A DNA stretch of 64,000 bases from Hyphomicrobiaceae bacterium. Its GTDB lineage: Bacteria; Pseudomonadota; Alphaproteobacteria; Rhizobiales; Hyphomicrobiaceae. The position numbers and the translations under genes are program-made. This document shows positions 53,170 to 62,299 of the stretch, piece after piece. Location of the stretch: the NCBI GenBank assembly GCA_041397645.1, contig JAWKWE010000006.1, forward strand, positions 248,001 to 312,000, read 5' to 3'. Position 1 is the stretch's first letter; each line of letters starts with the position of its first letter. The notes beneath the pieces were generated by a model, which saw only the letters and a program-made list of their open reading frames with translations, made no database searches and was not told where the DNA came from.

Positions 53170-53613
53170 GACACGGGAATTTCCCTCCTCGAGATGTTGG
53201 TTGCGATGGCCATCCTTTCACTGGCCCTCGTAATTGCGGTTCCGCTGTTGCGCAGCCCGGACAACGATACGGCGGCGCTTCGCACAAAGGCGACATTAAT
53301 AACAGCCCAACTTCGGTTTCTGCGTTCAACGACACAAAGAACCGGCCAGTCCGCCCGCATGACGCTTGATCTGGCAAAGCGGACCTTCGACTTCCAACAA
53401 AGAATACCCACCCTGGAGCTGCCCGACGGCGTGGCATTGAAGGTCATTACAGACGCGGGCATGTTGCAGAGTGCTCATAAGTTCCAAATCCTGTTTTTTC
53501 CGGACGGGAGCGCCACTGGCGTCACCGCTCAGCTTCGAACCAAGGGGCTTAGCTGTACGATCAGAGTGATATCGCTTACAGGCTCCGTGCTGTTCGATGG
53601 GTGCAAGTCATGA
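53158..53613 (+). CDS. gspH: Type II secretion minor pseudopilin GspH
   Basis: A 151-residue pseudopilin. The short leader ends at Gly7 with the class III signal GISLLEMLVAMAILSLALVI, lacking Phe at +1 (Ile instead) but keeping the methylation-helix Glu. The rest is a GspH-like beta domain (FQILFFPDGSATGVTAQL). The stop overlaps the gspI start (ATGA). It starts inside the divergent gspK gene. It is cleaved by a prepilin peptidase such as the one at 61154. Confidence 0.85.
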   Translation: MTRHDTGISLLEMLVAMAILSLALVIAVPLLRSPDNDTAALRTKATLITAQLRFLRSTTQRTGQSARMTLDLAKRTFDFQQRIPTLELPDGVALKVITDAGMLQSAHKFQILFFPDGSATGVTAQLRTKGLSCTIRVISLTGSVLFDGCKS

Positions 53614-53981
53614 CCCAACATGATGGAGAAAGTGGATTCTCTTTGGTAGAGGTCCTGGTTGGCTTTGTAATTTTATCGCTCGCCCTTGCCACACTCTTTA
53701 GAGCAGTCTCGATTTCCTTTGATGGTCTTCGCTTATCCCGTGAGCGAGAGCTGTTTGTAGCGCACGGCAGCTCACTCCTCGAGCTGGCACAGACGTCAGG
53801 TCTCTCGAATATGAAAACCTCGGGGATATACGCCAATGGCTCTGATTGGCGCCTCCGACTTGTGCCGATTGTTCTAGATCCAAATCAAGGCGCACCATCG
53901 TTCGGTTCTGTTTGGGTCATATTCGAGGTAAGATTTGCTGGAAAGACACAGCTCGAACTCAGAACCCTTCGCTATCGATGA
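53610..53981 (+). CDS. gspI: Type II secretion minor pseudopilin GspI
   Basis: A 123-residue pseudopilin with leader MTQHDGESG and mature start FSLVEVLVGFVILSLALATL, the type IV pilin-like helix with the +5 Glu. The C-terminal part is a small beta domain. The ATG at 53610 lies in the gspH stop. The gspJ start lies in its own stop, so gspH, I and J are translationally linked. Confidence 0.88.
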   Translation: MTQHDGESGFSLVEVLVGFVILSLALATLFRAVSISFDGLRLSRERELFVAHGSSLLELAQTSGLSNMKTSGIYANGSDWRLRLVPIVLDPNQGAPSFGSVWVIFEVRFAGKTQLELRTLRYR

Positions 53982-54619
53982 AGATCACCTGCCGCCAACA
54001 TCGATGGCCGCAAGATGCGGGCTTCTCTATTCTGGAGATGCTCGTAGCACTGTCGCTCCTCGCCATATTGGCGACCATGCTGTTTACGGGACTGCGCACT
54101 GGGCGGTTAGCCTTGGAGCGGGCTGGTTCGCCCGAAAGCGAACTCGAAGTGGCACTGACGCAAAGCCGTCTTCACGGGCTCCTATCTCAGATACACCCCG
54201 CCAAAACATCAAATGCCCCGGACGCCAACGACGTATTTGTCGGCGACGCGGGCGCTGTAAGGTTTGTGTCTTCATATACCGCTCAAAGTCAGATTTCTGG
54301 ACTGTATGAATGCCGTCTGTTCTTGAGTTCGCCATCGAACCGGAACGGGCAACGTCGTCTAGTACTCACCCAGCGTCTACGCCGCCCAAACAATGCTTCC
54401 GCGCCCGTTCTACAAACGCAAACTACACTCTTGGAAGGCGTGGCTGGCATGCGAATTCGATATTTCGGGCAGCCCGACAGAATGCAAAGCGCCACATGGT
54501 TCTCATCTTGGCGAAAACCCGACCATCTCCCTCAGGCAATCGAAATCGCGCTGTCCTTCGAGCCTCAGTCTCGCCGATCCTGGCACACAATGATCGTACA
54601 TCTTCGTCTCAGCGATTGA
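53978..54619 (+). CDS. gspJ: Type II secretion minor pseudopilin GspJ
   Basis: A 213-residue pseudopilin. After the 15-residue leader, FSILEMLVALSLLAILATML is the N-methylated helix with +5 Glu. The globular part contains a GspJ-like LLEGVAGMRIRYFG and ALPQAIEI-type segment near the end (PDHLPQAIEIALSF). The ATG at 53978 overlaps the gspI stop. The operon ends here; no terminator is obvious. Confidence 0.86.
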   Translation: MKITCRQHRWPQDAGFSILEMLVALSLLAILATMLFTGLRTGRLALERAGSPESELEVALTQSRLHGLLSQIHPAKTSNAPDANDVFVGDAGAVRFVSSYTAQSQISGLYECRLFLSSPSNRNGQRRLVLTQRLRRPNNASAPVLQTQTTLLEGVAGMRIRYFGQPDRMQSATWFSSWRKPDHLPQAIEIALSFEPQSRRSWHTMIVHLRLSD

Positions 54620-54953
54620 ACTGCAGCTGCGTTCGCGCGGCAGGCTTGCACACCGAACGTCCGGTCAACACAGTTGACCGACTACTTGGTTGTGCGCGTG
54701 CTGCGCTCTGTTTGCGATCTGTGTTGCGACTCGATTGAGTGGCAGTGTTGCGCGCATACATAATCGACAACGAACGCGCTCTATGATTTATATGCCGACA
54801 TCAGAGTAATTGCATGTCGCTAGCTTCAGGGAGCGTTAGCGGCAGAAATAAATTCCTCGATCATTATCTTTCACTGATGCGCATTCGCGCCGGCAGAACT
54901 TCGGTTCGGCAGGAATGCGTCGCCGCGTTTTGTCATCCGCGTTGGAGAATTTC
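54620..54953 (+). other. Intergenic region upstream of rhsB
   Basis: 334 bp without a credible gene and with a lower GC content than the flanking operons. TTGCGCGCATACATAAT and ATGATTTATATG stretches give possible promoter material for rhsB. No clear repeat was seen. Confidence 0.5.
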
Positions 54954-57900
54954 ATGCTTAGGTTGGGTCGCTTATTCAGCTGGGCCGTTTTGCTGACGTT
55001 GTTTGTCGCGCAGCCCTCGTATGCGCAAACCGTCAATGGGTGGAATGGTGGCTCGCAAACGGGATTGGCTTCCCCGAACCAGGGGTGTCAGGCCATCGTC
55101 GATGCGTCAGCAGCCAATGATTGGGTTGAAAAAGTGTACCCTGCCCCGCCGTTGAGCGGAACGCATCCCGACATGTGCAAGCGGGCAAGCTACAAATGTG
55201 ACATCGGCATTCAAAACAGCGTCAACGGTAGTGGCACATCGACTTTATCTTGCGCCAGCGGTTATGTTGCCTGTTACGAAAAGTGCGTCCGAAGCAACAC
55301 TTGCCCATGCGACCAGCCCAAGGAGTGTTGTGAGAATGGTCAGTCAAAAATTGGCAACCCCGTCGTTCCCCTGAATGGCGAGAAATTTGAAACTGCCAAC
55401 GACTACGCAAGCGGTGGCTCAAAACAGTTACGTGTCGACCGTCGGTATAGGTCGAACAGCGGCGGCGGCGAGCGGTTCGGTCTTCTGGGAAAGTACTGGC
55501 GTTTACCGTGGGATGCATTCCTCTCGGTTATCACGACAAATCAGACGTTGTTTGTGGTTCTCCCTGACGGAAATGCTTACACGCTGGAGAAGAACGGCAG
55601 CGGCCTCTTCGTGCCGAGCACCAATCCTGTCACCAACTCTCCAAGCTGGGATATTACCGGCACTCACATCACCGGCACGCCCGAAGCCTATGAAATCAAG
55701 GATGAGGACGACAAGGTCTTCCGGTTCGAACAGGTAGCGTCGGCTTGGGTGCTGGTACAGATCCGCGAGCGCACCGGATACACCCAGACTCTGGCTTATA
55801 CGTCGGGCCTTTTGCAAACGGTTACGGACAACCTCAGCCGGACTCTGACGTTCACCTACGAGACCGCCGCCCCCTCGCCGTTTCAGAATACGGCCCGCGC
55901 AATCGCGCAGATCACCGCGCCAGGTGGCGTTCAGATCGATTACACCTACGTGCGCGAAATGAACCCGGGCGGAACCCAGACCAACTACACCTCCGCTCGT
56001 CTTTCGACCGCCACCGTTTCTCAGCCCTCGACAGGCAGTTCCTCGGAAACGACGACGTATCATTATGAAGTCACGGGCAAGCCAAACCTCTTAACCGGCA
56101 TAACCGATGCCCGAAACGTCCGCTACGCAACGTTCACGTATGATAGCGATGGTCGAGTTACGGTATCTGAACATTACGGCTCGAACGACCAGACCACTTT
56201 CTCCTACAATGACACCACCGGCGAGCGAACCGTCACCAATGCCCTCGGGAAATCATCTGTTATTGGCTACACGACAGTTGCCGGCACTCGCCGCGAGACA
56301 AGTGTCAATAACCAGGCCAGCACGAACACTCCCGCAAGCACCTTGAGCCATACTTATGATTCCAGTGGTCGATTGCAGCAAACCACGGACGAAGAAGGTC
56401 GTGTGACGCGGTACGTTCGGGATTCGCGCGGGTTGCCGACGTCTGTGACGCGGGGGTACGGCACGGCGGATGCTGTGACGACGACCTATACGAACCACAC
56501 GACGTTCCGCGTTCCGACCCAGATGGTGGAGCCAGGGCTGACGACCGACTACACCTGGGACAGCAGCACAGGCCGCCTGACGTCGATGTCTCAGCTCGAT
56601 ACGACCACGGGCTCGGTGCCCTATTCGTCGAACGGGCAGACGCGGACGTGGGCCTATACCTACACGGGCGCGGCCGGCTTGCTGGCCTCCGTCGATGGGC
56701 CCTTGTCGGGCACCGGTGACACCGTCAGCTATACCTACGATTCCAACGGATACGTAGCCACGATCACCAACGAGGTCGGTCATGTGACGACGGTCAACAC
56801 CGTCAACGCGCGGGGACAGCCGACCCAGATCACCGACGCCAACAGCGTCGTGAGCAACCTGACCTATGACTTCCAGGGCCGTCTGCTGACGATCACGGTC
56901 GACCCGGGCACCAACCAGGCGGTGACCAGCTTCGAGTACAATGCGATCGCACAGATCACCAAGGTGACACGTCCTGACGGCACCTACTTTACCTATACCT
57001 ACGACAATGCCCGCCGGCTGACGACGGTCACGTCCAACAGCGGCGAGACCATCAACTACACCCGCGACCTGATGGGCAACATCACCGCCTCCAACATCAA
57101 GGACAGCTCCAGCACCATCGTCTTCCAGCAGACCCAGACCTTCGACGAGCTGGGTCGCCTGCTTCAGAACATCGGCGCCAATAGCCAGACCACGAGCTAT
57201 GCCTACGAGAAGAACGACAACCTCAAGACGGTCACCGATCCGCGCAGCGGCGTCTACTCCTACGCCTATGACAGCCTCAACCGTCTGATCCGCGAGACCG
57301 ATCAGGAAAGCGCACAGGTCAACTACACGTTGGATGGCCTTGACAACCTCACGACCTATGCCGATCCGCGCAGCCTGCAGACGACCTACATCCGCAACGG
57401 CTTCGGCGAGACCAAACGGCAATCCTCTCCCGACAGCGGCAACACCGACTACGTGCGCGACCTGCGCGGCCTGGTCACCCAGAAGACCGACGGGCGCTCA
57501 ATCGTCACCAACATGACCTACGACAATGCAGGCCGCATCCTGACCAAGACGTATCCTGCGGCCTCGGCCGAGGACCTCGGCTACACCTATGACAGCACGA
57601 CAAGCGGCAACAAGGGCGTCGGCCGGCTGACCACGCTCGACGATGAGCCCGGCTCCATCGACTTCAAGTACGATGTGCGTGGCAACATCATCCAGGAAGA
57701 TCAAACCATCGGCGGAGGCGCCAAATCCGTCACCTACGAGTTCACTCTGGCCGACCGGGTCTCGAAGGTCACGTATCCTTCCGGCCGCATCGTCCTTTAC
57801 GATCGCGACAGCGTCGGGCGTATCAACAAGGTCTCGACCAAGCAGAACTCTGGCGCTTCGAGCGTGACCGTCATCGACAACGTCACCTATCAGCCGATCT

Positions 57901-59207
57901 CGAACCTCATCAAATCTCTGACCTACGGCAACAGCCTGGCAGAGACCGACGCGCACACCCAGGACTACGAGCAATCGCAGTGCACGGTGACGAACGGCGC
58001 CACGACCGTGATGGGGCTTACCTTCGGGCGGACCGACAACCTCAACATCACCTCGATCGGCGATACGGTCACCTCCGCCAACAACCAGTCGTTCGGCTAC
58101 TCGGCGGCCAACCGCCTGAACAGTGCCAGCGGGATCTACGGCTCGCAATCGTGGACCTATGACGGCGTTGGCAACCGCACCAGCGAGACGATCGGCGGGG
58201 TCACCGATACCTACAGTTACCCTTCCACCAGCAATCTGCTGCAGGGTGTGACACGCTCAGGCGTCACGCCCGATCCGCGCGCCTTCACCTATGATGGGGC
58301 CGGCAACACCCTCACCGACGTGCGCTCTGGCGTGAGCTATGCCTACACCTACAACAACGCCAACCGTCTCAAGACGGTGTCGCAGTCGGGCAACCTCATC
58401 GGCACCTACACCTACAATGGTCGCGAGCAGCTCACCACCCGGGTGATCACGAACTCAGGTTCCGCCAACGGCACGACGTACTTCGTCCATGACCAGTGGG
58501 GCAACATCATTGCCGAGCTGGATGCGACAGGCGCCACGGTGCGCGAGTACATCTGGATGCCGGAGGCCGAGATCGCCCCCACGCGCGGGTCACGCACGAC
58601 CGTCGATAGGCCCGTCGCGGTGGTATCCAACGTCGCCACCACGCCGGCGCTGCTCATGGTTCACGTCGATCAGCTCAACCGGCCGGTGAAGATGACGGAT
58701 GCCACGGGCGCCGTGGTCTGGTCGGCTCTCTACAGCCCGTTCGGCGGCGCCTATACGCTGTCGGGTTCCGAAACCCTCAATGCCCGCTTCCCCGGCCAGT
58801 GGTTCCAGATGGAAGCCGGCTTGCACTACAACTGGCATCGGCATTACGATCCGACAATCGGACGATATACACAGCCAGATCCGCTCGGCTTCGTTGATGG
58901 GCCAAGTGTGTTTGCTTATGCGCGGAGTGCGCCGCTTATCTTAACGGACAGCCTTGGGCAAGCAATCCCTCCCGATGACCCTCCCGTTCCGCCACCGACG
59001 TACCCTTCGCTAACTCCAAAACAGCGATGCGCCCAAGCTTGCAAAGAAGTTGCCGAGCGTGAGTGCTGGGGCGTATACAAACTGCGGCTCCAGTGGTTCC
59101 CATTTACTTGGAAGCTAGTGGGTCAGTGCATCGAAAATTCATACAGATACTGCTACTTGAATCAGTGTGAGACACCAACCGCGCAATGCAAAACGACTGG
59201 AAAATAG
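54954..59207 (+). CDS. Secreted RHS-repeat protein B
   Basis: A 1,417-residue protein. The ATG at 54954 has GGAG upstream and gives a Sec signal peptide (MLRLGRLFSWAVLLTLFVAQ, cleaved after SYA). A Cys-rich region follows (CDIGIQNS, CYEKCVRSNTCPCDQPKECC), then a DUF6531-like start (IGNPVVPLNGEKFETANDYA) and long YD repeats to YDPTIGRYTQPDPLGF. The C-terminal tip (~90 residues) is Pro-rich then Cys-rich (CAQACKEVAERECWGV, YCYLNQCETPTAQC). The core is the mirror image of protein A at DNA level. A small zinc-ribbon membrane protein overlaps its end. Toxicity of the tip is not established. Confidence 0.85.
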   Translation: MLRLGRLFSWAVLLTLFVAQPSYAQTVNGWNGGSQTGLASPNQGCQAIVDASAANDWVEKVYPAPPLSGTHPDMCKRASYKCDIGIQNSVNGSGTSTLSCASGYVACYEKCVRSNTCPCDQPKECCENGQSKIGNPVVPLNGEKFETANDYASGGSKQLRVDRRYRSNSGGGERFGLLGKYWRLPWDAFLSVITTNQTLFVVLPDGNAYTLEKNGSGLFVPSTNPVTNSPSWDITGTHITGTPEAYEIKDEDDKVFRFEQVASAWVLVQIRERTGYTQTLAYTSGLLQTVTDNLSRTLTFTYETAAPSPFQNTARAIAQITAPGGVQIDYTYVREMNPGGTQTNYTSARLSTATVSQPSTGSSSETTTYHYEVTGKPNLLTGITDARNVRYATFTYDSDGRVTVSEHYGSNDQTTFSYNDTTGERTVTNALGKSSVIGYTTVAGTRRETSVNNQASTNTPASTLSHTYDSSGRLQQTTDEEGRVTRYVRDSRGLPTSVTRGYGTADAVTTTYTNHTTFRVPTQMVEPGLTTDYTWDSSTGRLTSMSQLDTTTGSVPYSSNGQTRTWAYTYTGAAGLLASVDGPLSGTGDTVSYTYDSNGYVATITNEVGHVTTVNTVNARGQPTQITDANSVVSNLTYDFQGRLLTITVDPGTNQAVTSFEYNAIAQITKVTRPDGTYFTYTYDNARRLTTVTSNSGETINYTRDLMGNITASNIKDSSSTIVFQQTQTFDELGRLLQNIGANSQTTSYAYEKNDNLKTVTDPRSGVYSYAYDSLNRLIRETDQESAQVNYTLDGLDNLTTYADPRSLQTTYIRNGFGETKRQSSPDSGNTDYVRDLRGLVTQKTDGRSIVTNMTYDNAGRILTKTYPAASAEDLGYTYDSTTSGNKGVGRLTTLDDEPGSIDFKYDVRGNIIQEDQTIGGGAKSVTYEFTLADRVSKVTYPSGRIVLYDRDSVGRINKVSTKQNSGASSVTVIDNVTYQPISNLIKSLTYGNSLAETDAHTQDYEQSQCTVTNGATTVMGLTFGRTDNLNITSIGDTVTSANNQSFGYSAANRLNSASGIYGSQSWTYDGVGNRTSETIGGVTDTYSYPSTSNLLQGVTRSGVTPDPRAFTYDGAGNTLTDVRSGVSYAYTYNNANRLKTVSQSGNLIGTYTYNGREQLTTRVITNSGSANGTTYFVHDQWGNIIAELDATGATVREYIWMPEAEIAPTRGSRTTVDRPVAVVSNVATTPALLMVHVDQLNRPVKMTDATGAVVWSALYSPFGGAYTLSGSETLNARFPGQWFQMEAGLHYNWHRHYDPTIGRYTQPDPLGFVDGPSVFAYARSAPLILTDSLGQAIPPDDPPVPPPTYPSLTPKQRCAQACKEVAERECWGVYKLRLQWFPFTWKLVGQCIENSYRYCYLNQCETPTAQCKTTGK
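56380..58909 (+). repeat. RHS core inverted repeat, copy B
   Basis: 2,530 bp, inverted partner of 48035-50564, starting at AAACCAC and ending at GGGCCAAGTGT. Its identical length and near identity point to recent duplication or gene conversion. The sequences differ at once beyond both limits, where the N-terminal and tip regions begin. Confidence 0.9.
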
Positions 59208-59473
59208 TTTGCCCCCACTGCGGAGAAAAAAACACGAAGTTTAAGTTCGTGTTCTCTGATGCCCCATGTGCAAGGTGCGGGATTAAGATCCGAACAAATA
59301 TACCAATTGTACTTGGTGGCGCAGGTACAATTCTATTGGCTGTCTTCTTGTACATCGCCGGCTTTTTTGAGGGAGGTCTTGAATGGCCGATCTTGGCAGT
59401 TGGTTGGGTTGTAATCGGCCTCCTTCTAATTCGCTTGTATGGCAGAGCCTTAAAAGGCGACGAGGTTCCTTAG
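59186..59473 (+). CDS. Zinc-ribbon membrane protein, candidate immunity protein of RHS B
   Basis: A 95-residue protein beginning inside the last codons of rhsB (22-bp overlap). The N-terminus is a CPHCGEKN...CARCG zinc ribbon (Cys at 9, 12, 28, 31). Two hydrophobic segments follow, VLGGAGTILLAVFLYIAGFF and WPILAVGWVVIGLLLIRLYG. Position and overlap fit an immunity or membrane partner for the RHS tip. GC content is low, as in other exchanged cassettes. An RHS core fragment follows 5 bp later. Confidence 0.65.
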   Translation: MQNDWKIVCPHCGEKNTKFKFVFSDAPCARCGIKIRTNIPIVLGGAGTILLAVFLYIAGFFEGGLEWPILAVGWVVIGLLLIRLYGRALKGDEVP

Positions 59474-59478
59474 CATTG

Positions 59479-60010
59479 GCGTCACGCCCGATCCGCGCGC
59501 CTTCACCTATGATGGGGCCGGCAACACCCTCACCGACGTGCGCTCTGGCGTGAGCTATGCCTACACCTACAACAACGCCAACCGTCTCAAGACGGTGTCG
59601 CAGTCGGGCAACCTCATCGGCACCTACACCTACAATGGCCGCGAGCAGCTCACCACCCGGGTGATCACGAACTCAGGTTCCGCCAACGGCACATCTTGTT
59701 TGCGCTTCGGATTCCCACCCGCATCCGCGCATATACTTCGTCCATGACCAGTGGGGCAACATCATCGCCGAGTTGGATGCGACAGGCGCCACGGTGCGCG
59801 AGTACATCTGGATGCCGGAGGCCGAGATCGCCCCCACGCGCGGGGCACGCACGACCGTGGACCGTCCGGTCGCGGTGGTATCCAACGTCGCCACCACGCC
59901 GGCGCTGCTCATGGTCCATGTCGATCAACTCAACCGGCCTGTGAAGATGACGGATGCCACGGGCGCCGATGTCTGGTCGGCTCTCTACAGCCCGTTCGGC
60001 GGCGCCTACG
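59479..60010 (+). pseudogene. RHS core fragment with palindromic insertion, abutting gspN
   Basis: The sequence restarts the RHS core at TPDPRAFTYDGAGNTLTDV and continues to ALYSPFGGAY. It lacks a start, a signal sequence and the core-end motif. Near 59693-59733 an insertion of 37 bp net shifts the frame (GTSCLRFGFPPASAH). The same insertion is in the fragment at 46736. At 60006-60010 it joins the last codons of gspN on the opposite strand. It looks like a displaced tip-exchange remnant. Confidence 0.8.
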
Positions 60011-60623
60011 GCTTCGGAACTGGGTCCAAATCAGCCGAACCCGGCACCGCGGCCGGTCTTTGCGGAGACTGTGCGTCAGAGAAGAGACGTAGTTTCTTCG
60101 ACTCACCGTTAGCTGACAATACCACCTCGTTATCGCGGATCGATGCGATCATCCATGCACCAAGCATCGCGCCTTCGGCATAACTCTGCGTTCCTGTCGC
60201 ACCTTCCATTCTGATCACGGCCCGATGACCATCGGATGTGCCTATAATTCCGATAAGCTGTAATCCCGGCGGCAGGGCCGGAGGAGGTGCAGAAGGCTTT
60301 GGTGACTCCGGTGGAGCAACAGCTACTTTCGGCACGTAAGGTCGTCTGCCCGGACGAAACAAAGGCCGCTTCAAGGTCTCACCGAGTTGACCGAGTTCAA
60401 CTTTCCCAGACGGCAATTCGGGTTGGAGTTCCTCATCCATCGCAAGAATGGGTTTAGGCGCCGCTATCATAACCGGCGTGGCATCAACCTCGTAAAAGTA
60501 GATCCACCGATTCAGAGCGATGAGTCCCGCCACCCCGAGCAACAGCGCGACCGTCCATCCCCAAGAACGCCCTGGGAACGAGCCCATTCCCGCCGCTCGC
60601 TCTCGCCTCTTCGCCAATGTCAA
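60006..60623 (-). CDS. gspN: Type II secretion GspN/GspC-like inner membrane protein
   Basis: A 205-residue protein with one N-terminal membrane segment (WGWTVALLLGVAGLIALNRW). The periplasmic part has the motif GETLKRPLFRPGRRPYVPK, found in GspN-type proteins and HR-domain proteins of the GspC family. A Pro-rich linker then leads to LQLIGIIGTSDGHRAVIRME. It may link inner-membrane and outer-membrane parts of the system. The choice between N and C is uncertain. Its 3' end touches the RHS fragment. Confidence 0.6.
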   Translation of the reverse strand: MTLAKRRERAAGMGSFPGRSWGWTVALLLGVAGLIALNRWIYFYEVDATPVMIAAPKPILAMDEELQPELPSGKVELGQLGETLKRPLFRPGRRPYVPKVAVAPPESPKPSAPPPALPPGLQLIGIIGTSDGHRAVIRMEGATGTQSYAEGAMLGAWMIASIRDNEVVLSANGESKKLRLFSDAQSPQRPAAVPGSADLDPVPKP

Positions 60624-60791
60624 AACCTCAACACTCGCATCGGAGGCGCCCCATGCGGGCCGCAGTGATACAGTCGTTCGTCAACTTCGTTTTCAAACGG
60701 ATTTCAGCCTTTGAACCGGCCCTGATGCGCAGTAGCATTTTTCCAACAGAAGTGATCCACCCATGCTTCGATTTAAGATTGGTCGCGTCAA

Positions 60792-61133
60792 ATGTCGATA
60801 TCCCGTCTGTGTAGCAGTTTAGGAAGCGTCAAAGCCTGTTCGGCGCTGACCCTGCTTTTGCTCTCGACATGCACGGCTTTGGCGACAGACCCTATCCCTC
60901 AGCGGCGCGCAATCCTGAGACCCGTTCCCTCCGGTGAAGCGATCGGATGCTATTGGCAGCGCGGACGTCAGTATTGCTCCAGATTTTGCTATTGGGAGAT
61001 CAACGGCAGACGCTATTGCCAAAATCGTGAACGGCTTGCGCTTCCACAGGGCGCGTTCATTGACGGATATCTTCTCGATGAGATGGCTGCTCCAGATAAC
61101 CGCCGCCCTTACAGACGCAAGAGACATCGCTAG
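60792..61133 (+). CDS. Small secreted Cys-rich protein
   Basis: A 113-residue protein with a signal peptide ending near ALA (ACSALTLLLLSTCTALA) and a mature part with four cysteines (IGCYWQRGRQYCSRFCYWEI, YCQNRE) and a basic C-terminus (RRPYRRKRHR). I do not recognise the family. It lies 20 bp before the prepilin peptidase on the same strand and could be exported by the type II system. Confidence 0.5.
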   Translation: MSISRLCSSLGSVKACSALTLLLLSTCTALATDPIPQRRAILRPVPSGEAIGCYWQRGRQYCSRFCYWEINGRRYCQNRERLALPQGAFIDGYLLDEMAAPDNRRPYRRKRHR

Positions 61134-61153
61134 CACCTGAGCAAGATGACAGC

Positions 61154-61732
61154 ATGGCAGCCCCATTCGTGCGAACGATTGCGCCAGAGATGAGTCCAGC
61201 AAAGATCTTCTGCGCAACCTTGATCTTCTACGCTTTATTGGCGTTCACAAAGTGGGTTTGGGACGGGGCAAACGTTCAGCCGCATATGCTTTTGATAAGT
61301 ACTGTGTTGGCCGTGCTGTTAGCCATCCTGACAGCAATCGATCTTCAGACCTTTCGCCTGCCCGATGCAATCACGTTGCCCTTGATTGTGCTCGGGCTGT
61401 CTCTTTCTGCCCTTGTGCCGACGCCCGCATTGCTTGAACGCGTGGCGGCAGCCGCCGTTGCCTATGCGATGCTCGCAGGCGTTGCCAGTCTCTATCAAAG
61501 ACTTCGAAGAAGACCTGGATTGGGGCTCGGCGACGCGAAGCTGTTTGCCGCGAGCGGAAGTTGGCTTGGCCTCCTCAACCTGCCGACCGTTCTTCTCATT
61601 GCCTCTACCAGTGCACTGCTCCTCATCGTAATCCGGATCTTGCGCGATGGCGGTTCAAGCGTGAACGAACCGATAGCGTTCGGCCCCTTCTTGGCATTCG
61701 GTTTCTGGTGCGTGTGGATACTGTCACTGTAG
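61154..61732 (+). CDS. gspO: Prepilin peptidase (A24), short form
   Basis: A 192-residue membrane protein with 5-6 hydrophobic segments. The catalytic aspartates are in TAIDLQTFRLPDAIT and GLGLGDAKLFAA (GxGD). There is no N-terminal zinc/methylase domain, so it is the peptidase-only form. It would cleave the leaders of GspG, H, I, J and K. A second ATG at 61190 is possible. Confidence 0.85.
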   Translation: MAAPFVRTIAPEMSPAKIFCATLIFYALLAFTKWVWDGANVQPHMLLISTVLAVLLAILTAIDLQTFRLPDAITLPLIVLGLSLSALVPTPALLERVAAAAVAYAMLAGVASLYQRLRRRPGLGLGDAKLFAASGSWLGLLNLPTVLLIASTSALLLIVIRILRDGGSSVNEPIAFGPFLAFGFWCVWILSL

Positions 61733-61823
61733 AGGGGTATCTGAAGGGGTGATATCACCGCCCACTTGGCCGAGACCAACCGCCTCTATAAGATCGTATG
61801 ATCTGCAGTCAGAAAGTTATCCG

Positions 61824-62273
61824 ATGTCGATATTCAGAAAACATCGCCTCTCTGCTTCGATCGGAAGATCTGACGCAGGCTTTACCCTGCTCGAACTTCT
61901 CGTCGTTCTAGGTATTCTCGCGCTACTGGCGACATTCGTTGGCCCCGCGGTTTTGCGCTACATGGGAAAGGCCAGGACGGACACGGCGCGAACGCAGATT
62001 TCAGCAATAGCCTCGGCAGTCGAACTCTATGCCCTCGACATGGGAAAGCCACCTGCGACCGAGCTGGGTCTGAACGCACTCGTCACCGCGCCCCAAGGCG
62101 TTGCCAATTGGAAGGGACCTTATCTCAAGAGCGCAAGCGGCTTGACGGATCCGTGGGGACATCCCTACCACTATCGCTCTCCGGGAAAAAATGCTGCTTA
62201 CGAGATCTTCTCTTATGGCGAAGACAACATGCCCAATGGAGATGGCGAGGCTCAGGATCTTGTGAGCTGGTGA
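61824..62273 (+). CDS. gspG: Type II secretion major pseudopilin GspG
   Basis: A 149-residue major pseudopilin. After a basic leader, FTLLELLVVLGILALLATFV is the pilin helix with the +5 Glu. The domain then carries ELYALDMGKPPATELGLNAL, GPYLKSASGLTDPWGHPYHY and SYGEDNMPNGDGEAQDL, the GspG calcium-binding-like loop. The start at 61824 precedes the leader closely. It builds the secretion piston. It faces the divergent gspEF pair. Confidence 0.92.
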   Translation: MSIFRKHRLSASIGRSDAGFTLLELLVVLGILALLATFVGPAVLRYMGKARTDTARTQISAIASAVELYALDMGKPPATELGLNALVTAPQGVANWKGPYLKSASGLTDPWGHPYHYRSPGKNAAYEIFSYGEDNMPNGDGEAQDLVSW

Positions 62274-62299
62274 CAGTCGGAAATGCCAACACTGCTCGG

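Noticed and set aside
49522..57422. Identical 'genes' opposite both RHS cores (330-390 codons)
   Set aside because: Present only because the RHS core repeat is duplicated. They lack start signals and have the composition of an antisense frame.
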